Numbered from the stretch's first letter, positions 21,787 through 31,185 are shown. The stretch: DNA of 38,426 nt from Chara braunii (GCA_003427395.1 BFEA01000409.1:1224345-1262770); one strand, 5' to 3'. Numbers and translations: made by a program. Notes: a model not told the origin generated them from the letters alone.

Positions 21787-22109
21787 CACTCACTTGGGAG
21801 CAACTCTAGTACGTGTGATACATTGAGAAGCAGCTCATTTCGTTTCATTTCATGCGTTGAATACTGTCACGGTAGAATCAGTGACTGCGGTGAAGTTGCA
21901 AGATAGCTGTAGAGGACCTTCCAGTGGATAGAGCCCTCCACGGGGGCTTGCTCTCCCTCAAAAGAAGGTTACCAGTTTCCTCCATATGGACCAGAATAAT
22001 CACCATAGTACATGGACAAAAGCTTCGGGCTACCCACCTTTGGGTTTTAAATTTTGATATGCGCATTTTATTGATCTCAGTTTTTTTTTTTCATCAAATC
22101 GCAATTGCG

Positions 22110-22136
22110 GATAACGGGAATCGAACCCATATCCCC
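22110..22136 (-). tRNA. tRNA-Gly(GCC) 3' half, plastid-like relic
   Basis: The minus strand reads GATATGGGTTCGATTCCCGT followed by TATCCGC: a good T arm with a perfect B box, and a 3' acceptor strand. This is close to the end of plastid trnG-GCC as I remember it. No matching 5' acceptor GCGGATA lies upstream, so it is a fragment. Confidence 0.4.
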
Positions 22137-22138
22137 TG

Positions 22139-22294
22139 CTTGGAAGGCTCATCCCTCCCCCGGCTCCCTCTCCCTCTCTCTCACGATACGTGCAGGATTA
22201 CTTTTGAAAAGTTCCTATTCTTGGAAGGCCCATCCCTCCCCCGGCTCCCTCTCCCTCTCTCTCACGATACGTGCAGGATTACTTTTGAAAAGTT
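22139..22294. repeat. ~77-bp tandem duplication
   Basis: Two nearly identical units begin CTTGGAAGGC.CATCCCTCC and run through CTCTCACGATACGTGCAGG to TTTTGAAAAGTTCC. Only one or two differences are visible, so the duplication is recent. Confidence 0.9.
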
Positions 22295-22516
22295 CCCTTG
22301 TGGACCAGAGTAGTCACCGGAGTATACTATGAACCAAAGCTTTCGGCTACGCATCTTCAGTCTTCGTTTTTTGAATTTTATACCCACCTTCAGTCTGTTT
22401 ATTAACACTTCATGGGTGGCCCGTTGTTCAGTGTTATTCGCCTGTGTTCCTTTTAACGGGTTGTCACATATTGTCAGATCCAACCGGGATAGGTCTGGCA
22501 CCACCGGCTGCAACTG

Positions 22517-22560
22517 CCGTCTTCACCGGAATAGAACCCACGGTCATTATAGCTGTATTA
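22517..22560 (+). mobile_element. palindromic element family P, left arm only
   Basis: CCGTCTTCACCGGAATAGAA then ACGGTCATTATAGCTG. The right arm is absent and the tandem junction follows, so the copy was cut by the 200-bp duplication or never completed. Confidence 0.7.
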
Positions 22561-22673
22561 TATTTTTCGTATTTGAATTTTATACCCACCTTCAGTCTGT
22601 TTATTAACAGTTCATGGGTGGCTGGCCCGTTGTTCAGTGTCATTCGCCCGTGTTCCTTTTAAAGGGTTCTCAC

Positions 22674-23158
22674 CTAGCTTTCCCGGGGCTCCCGGGGCAC
22701 CCCACCCGGGGGTACCCCAGGCATGCAAAAAAAACACCAAGTTTTTTTTTTTTTTTGCTCAACCACCAGACCTTGCTGCGCTTTGGGAGTAATGATCCGG
22801 CCTCTTTTTTTATTTTCACGTATGTTGATTTCTGTGGGTCAGCAGGGGGGGGGGGTGCAGGAGGGTGCAAATTTGAATTCTGTATCAGCGCGGACCGTCG
22901 ATCTGTGCAGATCGACGACCAGAACCCCCCAAAAAATTAAAGACTTACAAAACGGGGCCTACCGGACCCCCCAAAAAAATGCGCCGACCGCAGAAGACAA
23001 AGCTGGCACGTTTGGAATAGGGCTGCGGCAAACATTTTTTTCTTTGGCTTTTTCTGCTTGGTGCAAGAGGCGCCCGGGTGCCTGCTCGGGGGGGTCACCC
23101 GGCCGGGCGCCATTCCGGGCATGGTGGGATACCCCGTGCGCCCGGGGTGGAAAGCTAG
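22674..23158. mobile_element. 485-bp non-autonomous DNA transposon with 8-bp target duplication
   Basis: The ends are CTAGCTTTCC and its exact complement GGAAAGCTAG, extended by imperfect GC-rich arms (CCCGGGG-rich on both sides). GTTCTCAC at 22666-22673 recurs at 23159-23166. The other tandem copy at 22460-22475 shows the unoccupied target as GGGTTGTCACATATTG. An 8-bp duplication is typical of hAT-type transposases, but the terminal bases do not fit the usual hAT consensus well. No transposase is encoded. Confidence 0.8.
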
Positions 23159-23215
23159 GTTCTCACATATTGTCAGATCCAACCGGGATAGGTCTGCCAT
23201 CACCTGCTCCAACTG

Positions 23216-23318
23216 CCGTCTTCACCCGAATAGAACGCCCGGTCAATATAGCTGCTGTATTTTGGGCCAACTTCCAGTCTAAATACAGTGATCATGACCG
23301 GGCGTCGTTCTATTCACC
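23216..23318 (+). mobile_element. palindromic element family P, copy 2
   Basis: The left arm CCGTCTTCACCCGAATAGAA, with CGCCCGGTCA, pairs with the right arm ATGACCGGGCG, a 3-base insertion and TTCTATTCACC. The spacer is TTTGGGCCAACTTCCAGTCTA. Confidence 0.8.
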
Positions 23319-23697
23319 CCCCCCACCCCCAAACTGTGATTCATTTAGTCAGTTCGCTCCCACCTAAAACTGATGCATTTGTAAGCATAGTTCCTTGCCA
23401 GTTACTGACTGTACCTGGCTTGCATGTCGTGACAAGTGCATCTATCATAACCACTGCAGCATTTAAATGACCGTACATGAAGAAGAAGAAGAGTCTACAC
23501 ATTGTGAGAAGGGAGACATTCAGCCATGTCCAGAAGATTCACACGGCCACTTGAAGTCCCTGGCGACAACACTGACAAGCCAGTATTATACAGGACAAGA
23601 GGGAGAAGCAAAGAGCATGGGAGAGCATGGGAAAGCCAACCGCTCCCGTCTATTCATGGGGAGCTTCACCGAAAAACGAAAAAAAAAAAAAAAAAAG

Positions 23698-23738
23698 ATG
23701 GGGAGCTTCACCTGCAGGAAACCGGGTCCAGCGTGCCA
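23698..23738 (-). mobile_element. SINE 3' module, minus strand
   Basis: The minus strand reads GCTGGACCCGGTTTCCTGCA then GGTGAAGCTCCCCATC, followed by a long A-run complement (23678-23697). It matches the module at 9915-9940. A partial second copy, GGGGAGCTTCACCG, lies at 23659. Confidence 0.55.
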
Positions 23739-23915
23739 TAAACATCAAATAAGATAAGAACAGACCTTTGAAGGGAATGCAGGATAGCCCCTTCAGCTCC
23801 CGGTAGAAGCTGACAGATTTATCGTTGGACACCAGCTTCCTGTCCATCCGATAACTTCGGCTGAAGAAAAAATTTACCTCCTCAAGGCTCAACCATTGTG
23901 TTCCGCCAAAGCTAT

Positions 23916-24018
23916 CGTCTTCACCCAAATAGAACGCCCGGTCATTATCGCTGCATCTGGACCGAAAGTTGTGCCAAAAACAGCTATAATGACCAGGCGT
24001 TCTATTCGGGTGACGACG
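23916..24018 (+). mobile_element. palindromic element family P, copy 3 (best preserved)
   Basis: CGTCTTCACCCAAATAGAAC then GCCCGGTCATTAT on the left; ATAATGACCAGGCGTTCTAT then TCGGGTGACGACG on the right. The centre carries CTGCATCTGGACCGAAAG, which recurs in other copies and gives the element an orientation. Confidence 0.85.
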
Positions 24019-24420
24019 CCAGCTCACAGGGAGGGAAAGAGTCTGAAGGAAAAAGCAGGAGCCCTGAGACTCTGTCCGGGCTGGAAGCAAGGACCATTCG
24101 CAGAAGACCAGTTGAAAATCCATTTTGAGGGGTTCCTCTGTCGCTTCCACCCCTGGCGAAAGCACCTCTCCCAAGCATCTCTCGGTTGAGGCCCCCCCGC
24201 CAGTCCACGTGAAATTTCTGAATTGTTTGTTGCAAAATTGCAAATCCTCCTTTTGTGTGTCCTCCACTCTTTCTTATTTATAGCAACACGTAGCATGAGA
24301 GGAAGGCATGCATTCACATAGGGGCTCGCCGCACTACTCTAGACTCGTGATAAATTTCTCGTGTCATTCTAGAGCTGTCAGAGTCACGAAAAGTCCTAAA
24401 ATCTACGCATCGCCGCACTA

Positions 24421-24501
24421 GCTCTAGACTCTAGAAAAGCTAGAGTAGCTCTAGACTCTAGAAAAGCTAGAGTAGCTCTAGACTCTAGAAAAGCTAGAGT
24501 T
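24421..24501. repeat. 27-bp self-complementary tandem repeat, three units
   Basis: Units at 24421, 24448 and 24475 read GCTCTAGACTCTAGAAAAGC then TAGAGTA. CTCTAG and CTAGAG words let each unit fold back on itself or pair with its neighbours. Further CTCTAGACTC words lie just upstream (24338). Confidence 0.92.
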
Positions 24502-24784
24502 GGTCTGTCACTTCTGAGTTCGGGCCATTTCACTACAGGACAGCGCCAGCGTGGGTTGCCCGTCCAGACTCAAGGCCCACTCAAGGAAAACCAAGGCGTT
24601 TGAAGGGGCCTCCGGACCTCCCTGAGAAAAACCGCCTCTGCAGGCTGGTGATGTAGATCAATCTAGAGTGAGAAAGACCGACCCGCTCTGACAGCTAAAG
24701 AAATGAAAAATCTAGAGCAAACTTATCGAGTAAGTGGAGCGATGACGATGTTGGCTTGTCACCAAGGAGCATGGGTGGTAGGCC

Positions 24785-24798
24785 TGCATGGCCATGTG

Positions 24799-24870
<72 letters not shown>

Positions 24871-24925
24871 AAGCCTGCACGGCATGTGCACAAGTGAGAG
24901 AGAGAGAGAGAGAGAGAGAGAGGTG
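24785..24925. repeat. two (GA)n runs with duplicated flank
   Basis: GCATGGCCATGTGCACAAG precedes a 66-base GA run, and GCACGGCATGTGCACAAG precedes a second GA run of about 28 bases. The flank was duplicated together with the microsatellite. Confidence 0.9.
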
Positions 24926-25360
24926 ACATACTGACTATGGCCTACTTCCTCATGCCGCATCTTTTGGCTATGCCATTTCACTATTTAGTATTTACTCCTT
25001 GCAGATTTCGGCATAGTAGCTCCATAGAGATCTGGATAGTAGGTCTATGCAGATTATGCATAGCAGCCTGAGCCAGCGTCTCTTACCAAGTACAGGCTCA
25101 TGCTCCTCAGTCAAAACTTTTGATTCCGTCAAACAACCGAAATGAGGTGACACATAACCATGTGCTGCTACTTAGCATTTATTAGGAATTAGCTTCAATT
25201 AACTTGAATTAAGTCAGTTGCAGTGAGCATTTAGATTGTGGATTGAATCGAGCTGAGAAAGGCCTTTTAAATATGCAGAAGGAAGGTAAAAGGCAGAAGC
25301 AAATAGATTTCAAAACTAACCCATGGCAACACACACAGATAGCAGTATAGAAATACCTAT

Positions 25361-25440
25361 CCGCTTCACCTGAATAGATAAAAATGCCATTTTCGCTGCA
25401 TCTGGACTGAAAGTTAAGCCAAATAAACGGATACAAATTG
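25361..25440 (+). mobile_element. palindromic element family P, degenerate copy
   Basis: The left arm CCGCTTCACCTGAATAGATA and the conserved centre CTGCATCTGGACTGAAAGTT are visible; the right arm is largely lost. A further possible arm remnant, TTCGATTCGGGGGACGACC, lies at 25648-25666. Confidence 0.6.
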
Positions 25441-25829
25441 ATACAATCACTGCATGTTCTTTTTTTTTTGTTTGTTTGAACTTTGCACTAAGCTACAGAC
25501 GTCTCTTTTTTTTTTGTATGTTTGAACTTTGCACTAAGCCACATTCTTCTCTCTCAAGTATACCTCGCACGAACCTACCCATATGACTACACGCCCCAAC
25601 CACCGAAACCACCGAAACCTAGGAGACCTAGGAGCTGTGCCCGTACGTTCGATTCGGGGGACGACCGGTAGTAAAATAGGGGACCCCTCCACCTGACCAA
25701 GCACATACTGGAAGTGTGGGCACAAATATGCTCACACTGTCTGTGTCGACAAAGATATTTCCTTTCATCCTTCGACAAACTCTATCGTCAAACGACTCCC
25801 GACATGTACATCCGTCTGTAAAATCGTAG

Positions 25830-26948
25830 TCATTGAACAGCCACGGTGATCGCACCAGCCTTGATAGATTCTTCGATTACGTTGAGGACAAGCTGGGTTT
25901 TCCTCGCAATATCCGGCCAATGGTTGTCGACGACTCCCGTGCCATTCTTCAGCCCCCTCGCTAGCTGCGCCATTTGGTTTACCATCAACGCTTCCTGGGG
26001 AAGCTCAGTTTTCACCTCGTGTCTTTCGATATCCACAATATGCCCGTAAACGTGCGGATTCGACGACCTCCTCCGGATCTCGAAAACAGAAGTAGTCTCC
26101 ACAGAAGGCAGGACAAAGTCCATCACTGTGAGCAGTCCCGTCGTTCCACTGATTTCGACGGTCTGTCGAAGCCCACCATTGAAGCTGCACTCGACGAAAG
26201 AAACAGTCCCATTCTCCCAAAACAAGTCCGCTCCACACTGAACGATGACCCCTTGGTCGTTGAACACCGTGTGTGGTCGAGCACGCACCTCCTTTGGCAA
26301 CTCGTAGTCCATTGTCCAAAGCACAGCGCGAACACAGTACCACAACAGGTCCCCAAGTGCTCCGAGACCATCCAGATCCTTCTGCATCCGCACGTTGTTC
26401 TTCAGGAAGTCTGCATTCATCAGAGGGGCTGCGAAAGCCGCATAAACTGAAATGGGTCTGCCGATCGCCTTCTTCTCTTTCAGTATGCTCTTCATCGCGC
26501 TTGTCCGCGGGTTATGCATCCACATTGTTCCATCCATGAGCTGCACCCCCGCTTGCTGGCACACTTCCAGCATCTTATCGAACTCCTCTATACTCATTGC
26601 CACCGGCTTCTCCAGAAGCACATGCTTGCCCTTCGCAGCAATTTTGTTAACCCACTCCAGGTGCAGGCCAGATGGCAGGGGTACATAAACCACATCCACA
26701 AGTGGATCTTCAAGCAGCTCCTCATAGCTTCCATAACATTTGCTTCCCGGTTTCATTCCCGTCGCGACGGCATGGGCTTCTGCCTTTGCCAAGGAACGGC
26801 TCGCGACTGCGTACGCTTCCACGTCCTTCAACATGTTCATTGCTCGAATGTTCTTACGGGATATATGTGCACACCCAAGAATGCCGAACCGGATAACATC
26901 GCTGTTGCCAGTCGAAGACACAGAGATTTCGGGAGAAGCTGGCTCCAT
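25830..26948 (-). CDS. Gfo/Idh/MocA-family oxidoreductase, intronless
   Basis: 372 residues, close to the family's usual 340-390. The family uses NAD(P) to oxidise or reduce sugars, inositols or dihydrodiols; the exact substrate cannot be read from sequence. The N-terminal Rossmann fold shows RFGILGCAHISRK (residues 20-32), VYVPLPSGLH (87-96) and the hallmark LLEKPVAMS (112-119), whose Lys contacts cofactor and substrate. GTMWMHNPRT (140-149) and LDGLGALGD (192-200) start the C-terminal beta-sheet domain. KTELPQEA and WPDIARKTQLV close it. From memory, this order and wording are nearest to the land-plant At4g09670-like proteins. I chose ATG at 26948 because the 27 upstream codons are mostly Ser, Arg and a poly-Phe run encoded by an A-tract (26957-26969). 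The alternative start at 27029 would add a doubtful hydrophobic leader. No intron and no break is seen. Confidence 0.93.
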   Translation of the reverse strand: MEPASPEISVSSTGNSDVIRFGILGCAHISRKNIRAMNMLKDVEAYAVASRSLAKAEAHAVATGMKPGSKCYGSYEELLEDPLVDVVYVPLPSGLHLEWVNKIAAKGKHVLLEKPVAMSIEEFDKMLEVCQQAGVQLMDGTMWMHNPRTSAMKSILKEKKAIGRPISVYAAFAAPLMNADFLKNNVRMQKDLDGLGALGDLLWYCVRAVLWTMDYELPKEVRARPHTVFNDQGVIVQCGADLFWENGTVSFVECSFNGGLRQTVEISGTTGLLTVMDFVLPSVETTSVFEIRRRSSNPHVYGHIVDIERHEVKTELPQEALMVNQMAQLARGLKNGTGVVDNHWPDIARKTQLVLNVIEESIKAGAITVAVQ

Positions 26949-27090
26949 AGCTGATGCAAAAAAAAAAAAAAGGACGCTGACCCACCGAAAATGCCTGCTG
27001 TGAGCTGCAAGAGAGGAGGAGGAATTCACACAGGGAACGAACCACGACTAAGGTCAATTTTTTTAGAAAAAAGGACACTAAAAATAGAAC

Positions 27091-27190
27091 AGTAGCAGCT
27101 AAAAAAGAACAACAAAATTCTTTGAAAAATAGAGAAAGTCAGTAGCAGCTAAAAAAGAACAACAAAATTCTTTGAAAAATAGAGAAAGTA
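27091..27190. repeat. 50-bp tandem duplication upstream of the oxidoreductase
   Basis: AGTAGCAGCTAAAAAAGAAC starts units at 27091 and 27141. Each runs through AACAAAATTCTTTGAAAAAT to GAGAAAGT with no difference seen. It lies 140-240 bases upstream of the oxidoreductase start, so it may lie in the promoter. Confidence 0.93.
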
Positions 27191-27327
27191 GAAGTTAATT
27201 GTGGCTTGTTGACCAGAACACGTGGTACTCCTTTTTGATGAACCTGTGCCTAAAAAAATAAAAATCATCAAACAATGTTTGTCGCATTGTCAATGGCTTT
27301 TGCATTCAAAAAAAAAAAGGGGGAGGA

Positions 27328-27390
27328 AAGAAGATGAAGACGGAGACGAAGACGAAGACGAAGACGAAGACGAAGACGACGAAGAAGAAG

Positions 27391-27421
<31 letters not shown>

Positions 27422-27482
27422 TGAAAGAAGATGAAGACGAAGACTAAGACGACGACGAAGATGAAGAAGAAGAAGAAGAAGT
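27328..27482 (+). repeat. GAAGAC / GAA trinucleotide array
   Basis: (GAAGAC)n grades into (GAA)n and then repeats with TTGAAAGAAGATGAAGACG. The acidic frame across it is low-complexity and not a gene. Long GAA runs can form triplex DNA. Confidence 0.9.
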
Positions 27483-27610
27483 TAATTATGGCTTCTAAAT
27501 AGCAATATGAGGTGAAGATGGTCAATTGATTCACGTCATCTTCTTCATGTGAGATACAGCGAGATAATACAGCAACACAAGAAGTTAATCATGTCAGCCA
27601 GAGACACTCA

Positions 27611-27749
27611 CCATCTTCACCCGAATAGAGCGCCCATTTCTTATAGCGGTATTTTGGGCAACTTTCCGTCTAGATACAGCGAGATAATGACCGGGCGTTC
27701 TATTCGCGTGAAGTGAAATAATGACCGGACGTTCTATTCGCGTGAAGAC
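27611..27749 (+). mobile_element. palindromic element family P with duplicated right arm
   Basis: The left arm starts CATCTTCACCCGAATAGAG. The right arm ATAATGACCGGGCGTTCTAT then TCGCGTGAAG ends at 27711. A second right arm, ATAATGACCGGACGTTCTAT then TCGCGTGAAGACAG, follows at once (27717-27751). A TA follows the outer arm. Confidence 0.8.
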
Positions 27750-27777
27750 AGTAGCATAAGTTTTACAAAAGAACATC

Positions 27778-28457
27778 TGTGCATCTCCTCGTCCAAACGA
27801 TGGTAAGAGGAAATCCACAGATAAAGGGTCTTATCACGGGAACTTCTCATTGTCCAGTGAAAGCATTGGCGGACGATTTGTTTGCCATCTCTGAGAACTC
27901 GGTGTCCTCTATGTCGGCCTTAAAACTGTGTATTGATGAATATTCGATGTTATCTGAAGCGTCTGTTAATTGGTTGAAGTTTGTGTTTTTTCTACCAGAC
28001 TCCCTATCACTGGTCGTCGACGGGGGAATGAACACACATACTCGCTGGAGACTCTGAGAGATTCTTAGGGGTACAAGTATCCTTGCTTACCTGTACAGTT
28101 GACCAGGAACGTATTCTATTGCAAAGAATCTTACAGAGGGCTTCCATTTGGGGAAAAGCCCTCACTTCTTTCTTTGATGGGCCGTGTAATGGTAATTAAT
28201 GGGGCTCTATTTGCCTTATTGTGGTTCGTGGCAGCAGGTGGGCCCTTAGGTAAGCACCTGTGTGCCTTAATCCGCAGACGTACGGCCAGGTTTGTATGGA
28301 AACCCTTTTCTGGTGACAACGAAGGGTTTATGTCTAAAGTAGCTTGGGACTCGCTGTGCTTTGCCAAGGAAGAAGGGGGGTTGGGATTGATTCATCCTTA
28401 CCGTAAGAGCCTCGCTATGTTGGTGGTGGATTATACAGGCGATAGGCTCCCCTGAGG
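27778..28457 (+). pseudogene. LINE RT motif C to thumb, frameshifted
   Basis: The frame from 27779 carries the catalytic-site words KALADDLFAI and CIDEYSMLSEASVNW. After about 28057 it is replaced by the frame from 28099, which carries LMGRVMVINGALFALLWF and KVAWDSLCFAKEEGGLGLIH. Those correspond to GRAILITSAGFAQLWY and KCAWSKVTNPRKEGGLGIL in the other LINE. Motifs A and B are not present, so no active polymerase could be made. Confidence 0.85.
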
Positions 28458-29488
28458 AAGCCCACTGGATATCAATGGTTGAAGCCATCTTGGCAACTGA
28501 ATGGAATTTGGAGAGGCCTTCGGATGTGTGGACATGCCTTCTGCTTCCCTCTTATTAGAATAGGATGATAGGTTCGGATTTTTGGAAAGCCATTATACGT
28601 GCCTGGAAAAAGTTGCAGCCAAACTTGTGGCTACAGCCTGTTACCAAATCTGAAATTTTGATGCAGCCCCTCTTCGAAAATCCGTTTATTGGGAAACCTG
28701 ATAACAGTTGGTTTGCAGCAGATTCAGCAAGCAGCAGCTTTGGACGCAGTTGGATAGAGAGAGGGGTACTAAGGATTGCTGATATTTGGGATGATCTTGA
28801 GAACAGATGGCTTTCGCCATTAGAGCTTAGAAATTTATTGGGTGCTATATGGCACGTTGAAGAACGCAGGGGGGATCTGATCGATGCAATACCAGAACAA
28901 TGGAAGTATCTCCTAAGCCCTGAGGGGGTGGACCCCCCGGGTACATGGTATGTCAGCCAGGATCCGACAGACACAAATTCCTTTTGGAAATCGGAGAGCA
29001 TTGACTGTGTCGGTAAGAGATCCTTTCAGCATTGGACTGGCATACGAAAAGACCATCCTAATCAGTTGATCCAACAAGAGGGCGTCTCTCACCCTCCTCT
29101 CTCTGCTGGCCTGAATCAAATTCGGGTTTGGGAAACATGCGATGAGGAGGGAAACTGGACTTCCCAAGTCTTTGCGTATGGCCTCCCGATTTCCAGCCTC
29201 CAGGTAGACCCTAAACTGTGGGGCTGGAAAGGAGAAGGTCCAGAGGGTGAAAAGTTACCACTTTCATCTTATTCGGTAACCTTGGGGTACAAGATCCAGA
29301 CCCCCCCTCGTACCCTGCTAAATGTAGCCACGGCCAGATGGTGTCAAGTTTTGGACTGTGAATATNTGAATATCATACAGTGGAGAAAGCTCTATCTCGC
29401 TGCTGGGGACAACTGGCAAAGGCCCAGAATCCAAGATTGGCAGCCAATTTGTGGCTGCTCTCCTTACTGGCAACTCCGTCGGCGGTAA
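28440..29488 (+). pseudogene. LINE ORF2 post-RT region
   Basis: Continues after a frameshift near 28440 as GSPEEAHWISMVEAILATEW, is broken by TAG at 28556, and then runs from MIGSDFWKAI. It contains the conserved FGRSWIERGVLRIADIW block and a long poorly conserved middle. The useful alignment ends near the ambiguous base N at 29366; beyond it this frame is out of phase. Confidence 0.8.
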
Positions 29489-29976
29489 ACCTGGTACACT
29501 GTGGATTGAAAGTGGAAATGACTTGTAAAAGATGCGGCTGGGCATATGAGTCTACCACTCGTTTATGGTATGACTGCCCAGCCTCGAAGCGAATTTGGGA
29601 CTGGTGGCAAAATTTCTGGACCAATATTACAGACAATTGTCTAGATTGGAATCAAGATTGGGTTCTTCTGGGTGGAATCCAAGACTCACTGAATCCAAAG
29701 GAAGGATGGGGCTATATTGCTCAAGCTGTTCGTGCGATTGGCTGTGACGTCATTTGGACGGAAAGAAACCTACGAATATTTCACAACAAGGAAATTACAA
29801 ACAAGGAGATCAGGAGCATGTTTAAAACGTCCTTGAGAAGAGTCATTCAGGCAGACTGGACGAGGAAGGGCCAGGGTCGTCCGACGAAGTGGTTTGGAGA
29901 CACCTGGGGCAGAGAAGGTAAGTTGGTGAAATTGGAAGAAGGAAAGTTAGTTTGGGACAGATGGTTTGTTGTTTAA
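29375..29976 (+). pseudogene. LINE ORF2 zf-RVT and C-terminus
   Basis: From VEKALSRCWGQLAKAQNPRL it runs through LAATPSAVNL-like sequence, CKRCGWAYESTTRLWYDCPA and the W-x2-W tail to a stop at 29974. Cys pairs of the zinc-binding domain are kept, but the His of the HLIWTC motif is Arg here. The phase change just upstream lies within 15 bases of the N at 29366 and may be a sequencing error rather than decay. Confidence 0.85.
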
Positions 29977-30280
29977 CCGGGAAGTTGAACCTGGGTTGCT
30001 CGGTTCTTTAATCTGCAGGAGGATGGCGGTTGGCTGAGTACGAGGAGTGAGAACCGATTCAGGTCCATGGGTCCCATGCGGGACCACCCGTCGACTTAGA
30101 CGGAACTGTAGATGGGTATGGGGGTAGGATAGTTTGTAGGTAGGATACTGTGGCATGTTGCTTTTTGGTTTGTGAGGTTTTGTAGGCTTGCAGCCTTCTT
30201 TTTTTTTTTTGCCAACGTAACATCTCACTATAACATGTTAAATTGAGGCCCGGGACCTCACAATTCAACCCGGAGTTATC

Positions 30281-30297
30281 CTGGGAGCGTTACCCAG
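30281..30297. other. conserved hairpin (copy 2)
   Basis: CTGGG-AGCGTTA-CCCAG, preceded by CACAATTCAACCCGG at 30259-30273, as at 15931. Loop and flanks are conserved and the stem pair is swapped. Here the B-box position reads GGATAACTCC, so polymerase III promoter function is lost. Confidence 0.55.
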
Positions 30298-30471
30298 TTT
30301 CACTTACAAGCAGTTGCTCGAGTAACACTGTACCAATCTCAGGAGCCTAAGGAAATGCAAGGAACAAAATTTCACCAAATTTAGGCTACTGTCCTGCTGG
30401 AGAAACAAAAGAAAAAAAAAAAGAATAACCTTTTTACTCTTTTTTTTTTTCTTTCCTTAACAAAAACGCTC

Positions 30472-30523
30472 CATCTATTTGTGGGGAGCAGCACGTGCTG
30501 GGTACCGAGCCCAGTGTCACTTG
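30472..30523 (-). mobile_element. SINE 3' module with A-rich tail, minus strand
   Basis: The minus strand reads GGTACCCAGCACGTGCTGCT then CCCCACAAATAGATGGAGC and a downstream A-rich tail (complement of 30440-30453). Best example of the CAGCACGTGCTG plus GCTCCCC...GGAGC ending. Confidence 0.6.
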
Positions 30524-30790
30524 AAGAGATTACATTGTATTTGTTTGCTCATGCTTTAGAGGATACCAAAGCCATTACCCAGCTTCAGCTGAGAAAGTTT
30601 TCAGAAAAAGCTATGCAAATTCATGACCAACTTCTAGCTCTACTTCTACACAAACTTGCCATCCAGATGAGGCAATGACCTTTAGCAAAAATTTAGATCT
30701 TCCGGGTTAAGTATTGTGCAAGTTTTGTGAACAATGTCTCGTGTCTACATCCTAACCATTTTCATTTTTTGTTCAACAAACAGGGACTTA

Positions 30791-30914
30791 TGTCCTGGCT
30801 CTGTTCTATTCTGAGGGGTAGCAGTCCGGTCTCTTTTCCACCGCAAGTAAGATGTCCTGGCTCTGTTCTATTCTGAGGGGTAGCAGTCTGGTCTCTTTTC
30901 CACCGCAAGTAAGA
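30791..30914. repeat. 62-bp tandem duplication
   Basis: Units at 30791 and 30853 read TGTCCTGGCTCTGTTCTATT through GAGGGGTAGCAGTC to TTTTCCACCGCAAGTAAGA with a single visible difference, so it is very recent. Confidence 0.93.
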
Positions 30915-31041
30915 ATTGCAAGAATATATATACGACACAAGCTCCCCTTCATTATAGCCAGAGAAACCTCCAAACAGCATTCATTGCTTCTCTGATTGTG
31001 GATTGACTGTTGGATACGCCCATACAGACTTTCAAACTCCT

Positions 31042-31054
31042 CTCTCTCTCTGTC

Positions 31055-31095
<41 letters not shown>
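31042..31095. repeat. (CT)n microsatellite
   Basis: CT repeat with two GT interruptions near its start, 90 bases upstream of the hammerhead motif. Confidence 0.95.
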
Positions 31096-31097
<2 letters not shown>

Positions 31098-31185
31098 GAG
31101 AGTAAAGTCGACCAATTTTCTCAGGGGTGTTGCTAACTCTGGGCGATGTGGTGAGTCCTTATCCATCAGTCAAATGAATCCTGGG

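Larger units (their letters stand above)
22369..23258. repeat. ~200-bp tandem duplication, second unit interrupted by a transposon
   Basis: Unit 1 (about 22369-22567) and unit 2 (22572-22673 plus 23159-23258) share GAATTTTATACCCACCTTCA, GTTGTTCAGTGT, CATATTGTCAGATCCAACCG and the left arm of a palindromic element. Unit 2 carries the 485-bp insertion described separately; unit 1 is the empty version. Confidence 0.85.
27778..29976 (+). mobile_element. second 5'-truncated LINE ORF2, plus strand
   Basis: The element enters inside the reverse transcriptase just before motif C and runs to a stop at 29974-29976. It belongs to the same clade as the minus-strand LINE: ALADDLFAI, SEASVNW, FGRSWIERGVLRIADIWDD, PSAVNL and CPASKRIW all have counterparts there. 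At least three frame changes and one in-frame TAG (28556-28558) break it. The two copies differ throughout, so they are separate insertions of diverged lineages. The 3' boundary is unclear; no poly-A run directly follows. Confidence 0.88.

Noticed and set aside
22085-22136. Retrotransposon primer binding site complementary to tRNA-Gly
   Set aside because: The TGG that should precede the complement is missing and no LTR is seen; a tRNA relic fits better.
26005-26954. Several plus- and minus-strand frames overlapping the oxidoreductase
   Set aside because: Shadows of the coding strand; none has recognisable motifs.
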